From Phallusia mammillata (taxonomy: Eukaryota > Chordata > Ascidiacea > Phlebobranchia > Ascidiidae), in assembly GCA_003260075.1 (NCBI GenBank), contig QLIY01000301.1, forward strand, positions 100,411 to 164,410: a stretch of 64,000 bases of DNA, given 5' to 3'. Of this stretch, positions 59,901 through 64,000 are shown piece by piece. Within the stretch, counting starts at the first letter, position 1. Every line of letters begins with the position of its first letter. Under the pieces are notes generated by a model that was not told the origin of the DNA, made no database searches, and saw only the letters and a program-made list of their open reading frames with translations. The translations under genes were made by a program, and so were the position numbers.

Positions 59901-61303
59901 AATTAGCATTTTGTTTAGCATCACACCAGTTGAACGACAAATTTGTTAAATATGCGGGGGGGGGGTAATTGAAAAACATGCGAAAAAATGATAGCAAAAA
60001 GTTCCTAGCATCACACCAGTTGAACGACAAATTTGTTAAATATGCAACCTGGTGGACGAAACGCTTGATCAGTGTTTTTGACTTAAATTATGCCGATTTT
60101 TATGTCCGGTCCGAATCGAGCCCTCTTTTTCAAACTGAAGCCTTCACCCGGTCCGAATTACAACTCAGAGGGGGGGGGGAGGGCGTCGTCGCAGAATAGT
60201 TCCGTTTTGTGGCTTTTTGTTGTTGTATCAATAAACACAATTTTAATTATAAATTTCACATTAACTTTTATTTGCTGGTGCTTCGCAACAAAAAAAGTTT
60301 GAGAACCACTGGCCTAATCCGTTTAACTCCCAACCAATGCTATTTGTTCATTGCATAATTATGGTAATCGCATGAAAAGCTAGACAAGTCGGGTAACCGG
60401 TTTCGCCATGCTATTAACCGGATTTTTTTCAGACTGGATGGGTATGTTGCGTGCAAAGAACATGAAAAAATTTTGCGAGAGGCTTGGAAGGAGGACCAAG
60501 TTCATGCGGCTGAGAGGGCTAAGGAAAAACGGGAACAAAAAATTTATGGAATGTGGAAAAAACTGATTCGCGGCTTAACGGCGCTAGAAAGAGTTAGACG
60601 AAAATATGAGGTTGGTTACTTCTTAAATTAAGTCTCAGGTAAGGTTGTGTTGGTGCTGTTTTGTTCACAAACGATCCACAAGAACAAAGTTTTTTGGACA
60701 AGATCAGCCTGCTTGAGGATGTAGTTCTTTATGCGCCCTTGCGGCATATCCGAAGTCTTTTTGGAAATCCGACCATTGCAGAAATATACCTCTATTTTTG
60801 CCGNAGTCTTTTTGGAAATCCGACCATTGCAGAAAAATACCTCTATTTTTGCCGGCTGGTGCTTCGGCAAAGAGTTCAATTGTGTTCAAGCTGTTGCTAA
60901 ATATACTCAAACAAAAGCATTCTATGAAGAGTCAAGCCCACAATTCTAAATGGTTCTATGCTTGTTTGTTTCTTGAATTGTTTTCCTTCCTTATTCACAT
61001 ACGGTCATACACACAATAAAAACTTTCAATCAAAACTCTTTGGTGGACACTGTTTGCCTGTACTACAAATGTGTACCTGTAAAGGAATGTATTTTCTGCT
61101 GGTAAATTACATCGTTGGGTTTTTAGCAGGGCGAAGAGTCAAGTCAAGACCTTCACACAAGTCTTACAAACGGAGGCGCAAATTGGCAAAGTCAGAAACT
61201 GGAAGAAGCCAAGAAAAAGGAACAGGGTAAGAAAAGAACTCGTCGCGCTACCAAGAAGAAAGCTGTCGAAGAAAAACTGCCGTTCGAAATGGAAACAATG
61301 TGA
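47512..61303 (+). CDS. XPC: XPC/Rad4 DNA damage recognition protein
   Basis: Fifteen exons in phase: 47512-47649, 47893-48024, 48293-48438, 50516-50654, 51608-51742, 52164-52796, 52902-52970, 53159-53324, 54093-54172, 54256-54492, 55262-55495, 56333-56488, 56924-57093, 60433-60610, 61130-61303 (TGA); 928 aa versus 940 in human. The N-terminus is acidic/basic ([11 protein letters not shown]). The transglutaminase-like fold is split around a disordered insert (231-520): [36 protein letters not shown], then [38 protein letters not shown]1-3 follow: [78 protein letters not shown]. The tail ends KLPFEMETM, like human HLFPFEQL. Family role: global-genome excision repair with RAD23B and centrin, recruiting TFIIH. 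Exon 6 holds a 64-aa internal duplication. The last intron ends in a TAGCAG tandem acceptor. Confidence 0.95.
48572..48990. repeat. Direct duplication of about 205 bp joined by a single n (48780)
   Basis: TGTGTTGGGCTTCAGTAACC starts at 48571 and again at 48781 after the n. The copies differ at several bases. Same logic as the G-run duplications, in another notation. XPC intron 3. Confidence 0.8.
48950..50340. repeat. Two haplotypes around G run 49395-49404, one with and one without a hAT insertion
   Basis: 48950-49394 and 49405-50340 are the same intronic sequence. The second copy contains the hAT element 49676-50187; the first continues straight from ATACCTTTGACC to ACTATTCTTG, an empty site. 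XPC intron 3. Confidence 0.82.
49676..50187. mobile_element. 512-bp hAT element with perfect target duplication and an empty-site counterpart
   Basis: Ends CAGCGGTCATCAAAC and GTTTGGTGACCCCTG. CCTTAGAC is exactly duplicated (49668-49675, 50188-50195). The other copy of this intron (about 49229) lacks the element, so the insertion appears polymorphic and fairly recent. No transposase frame. Confidence 0.92.
50356..50626. repeat. G run (50488-50498) with partial duplicate of XPC exon 4
   Basis: 50377-50487 repeats the acceptor and about 110 bases of exon 4 (R-W/K, N/S-S, F/V differences), then stops at the run. The complete exon is 50516-50654. The first copy has no donor and is presumably the other allele. 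Confidence 0.85.
50768..51211. mobile_element. hAT element with CAGGGGTGTCCAAC ends
   Basis: CAGGGGTGTCCAAC and (inverted) CAGGGTTGTCCAAC. Exact duplication TTTTAGTT at 50760-50767 and 51212-51219. A 10-G run at 51093-51102 inside has no obvious flank duplication. XPC intron 4. Confidence 0.88.
51878..52059. mobile_element. hAT MITE, CAGTGGTGGGATTCA family (copy 5)
   Basis: CAGTGGTGGGATTCAGCCGG to GAATCCCACCACTG. TTAAAAC is repeated on both sides, with the duplication offset by one base. XPC intron 5. Confidence 0.88.
53381..54040. mobile_element. Broken TAGTGATGGG-family hAT (reverse) with three G runs
   Basis: The interior (GCTGTCTGAAGCAAATATTG, ACACACATGCAAGAGCAT) is the reverse complement of sequence inside the hAT at 32365. 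G runs at 53381-53390, 53623-53633 and 53917-53999 fragment it. The 53623 run separates two copies of about 215 bp. Termini are lost in the gaps. XPC intron 8. Confidence 0.65.
54581..54890 (+). mobile_element. tRNA-derived SINE-like element (copy 2)
   Basis: Diverged relative of 448-660: TTGTCGTCAAGATG, then GTTCACAAGGTTGTAGGTTC (B-box region), and tail motif CATAACGCATTCAGGGGTTG. Boundaries approximate. XPC intron 10. Confidence 0.55.
54905..55222. mobile_element. hAT element, TAGGGATGGGC family, degenerate
   Basis: Starts TAGGTATGGTCC and ends GGCTCGACTCGGCCCATCCC-TA, resembling 28600 and 32394. Flanks CAAACCAC/TACACAAC match poorly. The G run 55138-55148 interrupts it. XPC intron 10, ending 39 bases before exon 11. 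Confidence 0.7.
55566..55950. repeat. pogo-like element duplicated around G run 55753-55762
   Basis: TAAAATTGCAC(A/T)TTAAACC to GGGTCCGGATTAATCGAGA is present twice. CGGTTAATC(C/T)GGATCTTC motifs resemble the TIR region of the pogo-like MITEs at 20274 and 41493. XPC intron 11. Confidence 0.6.
57259..57602. repeat. G run (57426-57435) between two copies of about 167 bp
   Basis: Both copies start CCACAAATAAACGGATTGTG and end CCCTGTTAACAATAATAATC, with multiple substitutions. Both carry GCGATTAACCG-type pogo-like motifs. XPC intron 13. Confidence 0.8.
57617..57910. repeat. G run (57758-57767) between two copies of about 140 bp
   Basis: GGTTCTTCTCCAGTGTT begins both copies, and both end in the left end of a hAT element (CAGTAGTTCTCAAACTGTGC). 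XPC intron 13. Confidence 0.8.
58668..58764 (-). CDS. Unassigned candidate exon, possibly of a secreted protein
   Basis: Minus-strand frame between CTCCAG acceptor and GTG|GTAAGT donor, reading [20 protein letters not shown] then [12 protein letters not shown]; 97 bases, phase 1 to 0. Without splicing, the frame extends upstream to an ATG at about 58827, with a hydrophobic stretch [10 protein letters not shown] that could act as a signal peptide. No family recognised. It may belong to a gene on a misplaced contig, or be chance. Confidence 0.35.
58899..59132. mobile_element. hAT MITE, GGTTCCCAACC family (reverse)
   Basis: AAGTGGTTTCCGACC to GGTTGGGAACCACTG. Flanks GGCTAACC and GGTTAACC (7 of 8). 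Contains CTAAACCATACAAAGATCAT as in the reverse of 36911. Confidence 0.82.
59262..59291. promoter_or_regulatory. Perfect CRE and palindromic E-box
   Basis: TGACGTCA (59262-59269) and TCACGTGA (59284-59291), with further ACGTC motifs at about 59232 and 59248. These are palindromic binding sites for CREB/ATF and USF/MYC-type factors. They lie about 0.5 kb upstream of the minus-strand candidate exon, so may mark a promoter carried by the misplaced block. Confidence 0.4.
60747..60860. repeat. Direct duplication joined by a single n (60804)
   Basis: AGTCTTTTTGGAAATCCGAC is repeated immediately after the n, with one difference (GAAATAT/GAAAAAT). Same class of junction as 48780. Last XPC intron. 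Confidence 0.8.
61127..61132 (+). promoter_or_regulatory. Tandem NAGNAG acceptor of the last XPC exon
   Basis: TTTTTAGCAG|GGC: both AGs preserve frame. Use of the first adds one Gln before Gly-Glu-Glu-Ser. The CDS end given for XPC assumes the second. Confidence 0.5.
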
Positions 61304-61771
61304 CCACTTAGTTTGTTGTGCACTTTACCACGAGCCTTGAGTGAAGAAAATGTAGTTTGTAATTTTGAAACGAGCATTTTTTCAACGTGTTTAATCACAC
61401 AACCCCTGCATACTTGATTTCACAACGAGTTATGTTCGGCCAAAACCAGAGTCTACATAAAAAACAAGTTGTCTGACCATTGTTATGGCATATAGCCTCG
61501 TGGACGTCATTTTGTTTCCAAAATAACACAGCGGGTGTAAAAAAAGCATGAATTGTTTTATTTTTACGAACTGGAGGACTTTAACAATTTGTCTAAATTA
61601 TTAGAACGCAAACGTTTCATTCAGTTTGGCCAATCAAATTTGCGTTAAAGCTTTCCAGTTAGTAAAAATCTGTCATGTGTTTTTCCCTATTTCCCGGTGT
61701 GGGGAGGCTCTATCGCGTAATGGGTTGGACAACAGTCTTGCATATAATGTCTAAAAAATATATTAATGGTC

Positions 61772-62008
61772 CTATAGGTTGCAATTTTTTTCCTGTTTGA
61801 ATCCTTCTGTAAAATTGACCACTGGTGCAGGATGTTTGTCTATACTCTTAACACCATTCTTTTTACTTTCATTGCTGCTATCCTTTGTTATTTGTTTTAC
61901 ACCATCGTGTGGAATAACACTGCCAGTATTTTTGCCTCTAATAAATCTGGAAACATTTTGGTTTACCAGTGTCCTAAGTTGTTTTATTGGACTTTTCCAA
62001 ATCGTCAA
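61772..62008 (-). CDS. Hypothetical terminal-exon-like frame
   Basis: A 78-codon open frame ending in TAG, rich in Lys, Asn and Ser (KQITKDSSNESKKNGVKSID), bounded upstream by the G run at 62010. The opposite strand is also open with a hydrophobic translation, so the strand is uncertain. No domain recognised; it could be the last exon of a gene extending rightwards, or chance. Confidence 0.2.
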   Translation of the reverse strand: MTIWKSPIKQLRTLVNQNVSRFIRGKNTGSVIPHDGVKQITKDSSNESKKNGVKSIDKHPAPVVNFTEGFKQEKNCNL

Positions 62009-62422
62009 CGGGGGGGGGGTTACATTGGTACTATTTTTTCATTGGGTCTAGAATTTGTGTCGGTAACCATTTTACAAATCTTAAAATTTAAGTTTAACTA
62101 CTCGGTTCAAGACGAAAAGAAACTATGTTATAAAAGTGGTACAACCCACTTAGATCTTGGTCCAAGGTTTTGGGGAGTTTCTGACTCCTGGTTTAAAATA
62201 TAAATGCTTGACAAGTGTTTTTCTGTCCTGCTTAAGATTCTTAAATTTGTTTGATTGAAATTGTTGAGAATTAAAAGCAGGATTAATTTTATTTGTAAAC
62301 ACAATACACTACACAACACAAAATTTCATAAGCATATTTTTTGCCGATGAGCATTAAATGAAATCAACTTGGCAGTCCTGTTTCTTGTGAATGTTACAAA
62401 ACGATTTTTTCCAAGAGATTTA

Positions 62423-62592
62423 AAAGCACGACTCTATAAGTGCTTCGTCTGTTGTCTTGTGTGGTAAAGACATTTTTTTAAATGTCGATCGAACAACCAA
62501 AAGGGGGGGGGGGAAAGCACGACTCTGTAAGTGCTTCGTCTGTTCTTGTGTGGTAAAGACATTTTTTTAAATGTCGATCGAACAACCAAAAA
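62423..62592. repeat. G run (62504-62513) between two copies of about 80 bp
   Basis: AAAGCACGACTCT(A/G)TAAGTG begins both copies; the first has an extra GTC. Probable allelic contig ends. Confidence 0.8.
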
Positions 62593-63057
62593 AACGGTTA
62601 ATTAAATTCTTGCATTAAACTTTAAACACCTACAATAAAACAATTCGTTATTTTAACGCCGCTTCTTAAATATACAGCAATTTCAGAACTGCTGGACATA
62701 AGATCGTTTTTTACAAAGGCCCTGAAGTTCGACGACTATACGCCGATCTGTTCATAGGTTTAATAACGGCCCAAATTGAACATGTTTTATTAATCAAACG
62801 TTTCGGCAAATGCTCTTGCCAACTTTAAAATATCATTAATAATGCGACTCGATATTTGCATGCCGGTTAAACGAAGCGATAATTTGTATTCTGTGTTGAG
62901 GTACATTGGTGTTAGCCTACCCAAACACAGAGGCGGCATTGATCTTAAACTGGTATCATTTCACATTTCAACCTTCATTTGGAAAGGCCAATTTAAAACC
63001 ATAAACTATTACAAATTTAAAACCAATAAAAATGCTTTGCAATACTATGTTCCAGAC

Positions 63058-63499
63058 CAGGGGTGGCCAACTTGTTAGTCGCTAAGATCGACGAAAATTT
63101 TCCTGACATCACAAAGCAATAACGCACATTTTGGCATGATATTTGATGGACAATTACCACATATTTATAGTCATAAGTTTTAATGCCAAGCATCACCTAG
63201 TTCATACAACATCAAAACGTCGCTTATGTACATATATTTCATCAGTGCAAACTTTTAAATCTCCCCAATCAATTGCAACTGCTTCGTTACCGCAAACATT
63301 CAAGTTGTGACGACAAACATTGTAGTTGTTACGACATTATATGGTGCCAAAATCACAATTGTTACGCAACAAAGAAAGTGACATTTGCATAATTATTTAA
63401 TTTGTTTTTCAATTAACAAGGTTTTGATTAGTAGTGGAGAATTTAGTTTACGGCTATCGACCAGTCAAAAGTAGACGATCGACGTGTTTGCCACGCCTG
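63058..63499. mobile_element. hAT element with CAGGGGTGGCCAAC ends
   Basis: CAGGGGTGGCCAAC and (inverted) CAGGCGTGGCAAAC; AGATCGACGAAA near the left and GACGATCGACGTG near the right extend the inverted match. Flanks TTCCAGAC and TTTTAGAC match at 6 of 8. 442 bp, no transposase. Confidence 0.78.
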
Positions 63500-63610
63500 T
63501 TTTAGACAAACAAAACTGAACACAGCAATCCTAAAACTATTGCATATTTACTGTTTATCAATCCGATACCCAAAGAAATAGAAAGTGGTGAATCTGTGAT
63601 AACGATAATA

Positions 63611-63735
63611 GCAGGTGGTTGAATCTTTTCAATAGAAATAGTAACAGGTGATTGCACTTTTTCCATAGAAATAGTAGCAGATGGTTGAAATTTTTGTGTA
63701 GTCTAGCAGCAGGTGAATGGACTTTTCCGCTCGTT
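63611..63735. repeat. 33-bp tandem repeat, about 4 units, possibly coding on minus strand
   Basis: GCAGGTG-type motifs at 63611, 63644, 63677 and 63709. On the minus strand three units translate as 11-residue repeats (MEKVQSPVTIS, IEKIQPPAIIV). The outermost unit is one base short, which shifts the frame. It may be part of an exon of a gene to the right or a minisatellite. Confidence 0.5.
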
Positions 63736-64000
63736 GTTGTGGTGACAGGGAATGTTGTAACCACGTTTTTGGTGTAGGCTATATCTGTGAAGTGACAATG
63801 GGGGTTTGTTTAAATTAAGCATTGGGTTAAAATAGGCGAAAAACATTTCTGAAAGCATTGTCGAACACATTTGTATCTTGATGCTTTGCTGTTCGCTACA
63901 AAAAGAGATTTGGCGGTCCAATAATATCTGGTGATGAAATTATTCACTGACACAAGTTTGTACAGCAAAAAAATAGCTGAGCACAAAAAAGGATAAACTG

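Larger units (their letters stand above)
58017..60169. other. Probable misplaced contig block inside XPC intron 13
   Basis: Bounded by 10-G runs (58007-58016 and 60170-60179) that interrupt a single hAT element. It contains an exon-like minus-strand segment, a CRE/E-box cluster, a complete hAT MITE (58899-59132) and another 10-G run (59956-59965) with duplicated flanks (59849-59955, 59967-60045). It could be a genuine insertion, but the arrangement suits mis-scaffolding of unrelated or allelic contigs. Confidence 0.6.
57727..60311. mobile_element. hAT element split by foreign contigs
   Basis: Left end CAGTAGTTCTCAAACTGTGC at 57727 (and duplicate at 57879); right end GTTTGAGAACCACTG at 60311. 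GCCTAATC flanks 57719-57726 and 60312-60319 exactly. Element body GGCTTTTTGTGGTTGTATCA at 57961 recurs near 60211. The real element is therefore probably about 200-250 bp, and the intervening 58017-60169 does not belong to it. Confidence 0.75.
61304..64000. other. XPC 3' flank and intergenic region
   Basis: No recognised gene. Contains an open minus-strand frame (61772-62008), G runs at 62010-62019 and 62504-62513 (the latter between copies 62423-62503 and 62514-62592), a hAT relic (63058-63499) and a short tandem repeat (63611-63735). Confidence 0.55.

Noticed and set aside
321..62513. G runs as G-quadruplex or telomere-like regulatory elements
   Set aside because: Uniform length, single-strand bias and duplicated flanks are better explained by assembly joins.
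62842..63078. Open frame MRLDICMPVKRSD... as a gene
   Set aside because: Runs into the left end of a hAT element at 63058; no recognisable domain or splice support.

Overview
Eukaryotic (animal) DNA, roughly two-thirds A+T, with five multi-exon protein genes that can be rebuilt exon by exon with GT/AG borders and consistent reading phases, plus one exon of a sixth gene at the left edge. No prokaryotic layout, rRNA, CRISPR or viral gene is visible. Protein similarity to vertebrate orthologues, medium to large introns and very dense small hAT elements suggest an invertebrate deuterostome, possibly an ascidian tunicate. That is an inference, not a proof.

Layout: 6-191 (-) tetraspanin-like exon; 5257-12540 (+) RSBN1/KDM9 orthologue, 5 coding exons, about 848 aa; 15570-16875 (-) COMMD7, 4 exons, 204 aa; 18659-41852 (+) PIX guanine-exchange factor (ARHGEF6/7), 17 exons, 676 aa, with a possible alternative last exon at 43852-43930; 44326-46624 (-) mitochondrial ribosomal protein mL48 (MRPL48), 4 exons, 210 aa; 47512-61303 (+) DNA-damage sensor XPC, 15 exons, 928 aa; 61304-64000 no confidently identified gene. 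COMMD7/PIX and MRPL48/XPC are head-to-head pairs; RSBN1/COMMD7 and PIX/MRPL48 converge. The genes have no shared pathway: chromatin demethylation, COMMD/CCC trafficking, Rac/Cdc42 signalling, mitoribosome and nucleotide-excision repair.

The noncoding sequence is crowded with short transposon relics. Many have near-perfect 8-bp target duplications and CAGTGG-, CAGGGG- or TAGTGATGGG-type termini, as expected for non-autonomous hAT elements. Some are nested. Two pogo/Tigger-like elements with TA ends and two tRNA-derived SINE-like copies are also present.

The most striking anomaly is technical. There are 45 runs of G, all on the given strand, no comparable C runs, and most exactly 10 long. Most 10-13 base runs separate two near-identical copies of the same sequence. 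The seven longer runs (18-83 bases) do not. This is the signature of gap filler written as G between unmerged allelic contigs. It creates false tandem duplications, including partial copies of exons of PIX, XPC and MRPL48, and at 58017-60169 it probably places foreign contigs inside an XPC intron. I found no convincing new biological system. The best leads are the retained second haplotype (with an empty transposon site), an alternative PIX C-terminus, and an unassigned exon plus promoter-like motifs in the suspect XPC intron segment.
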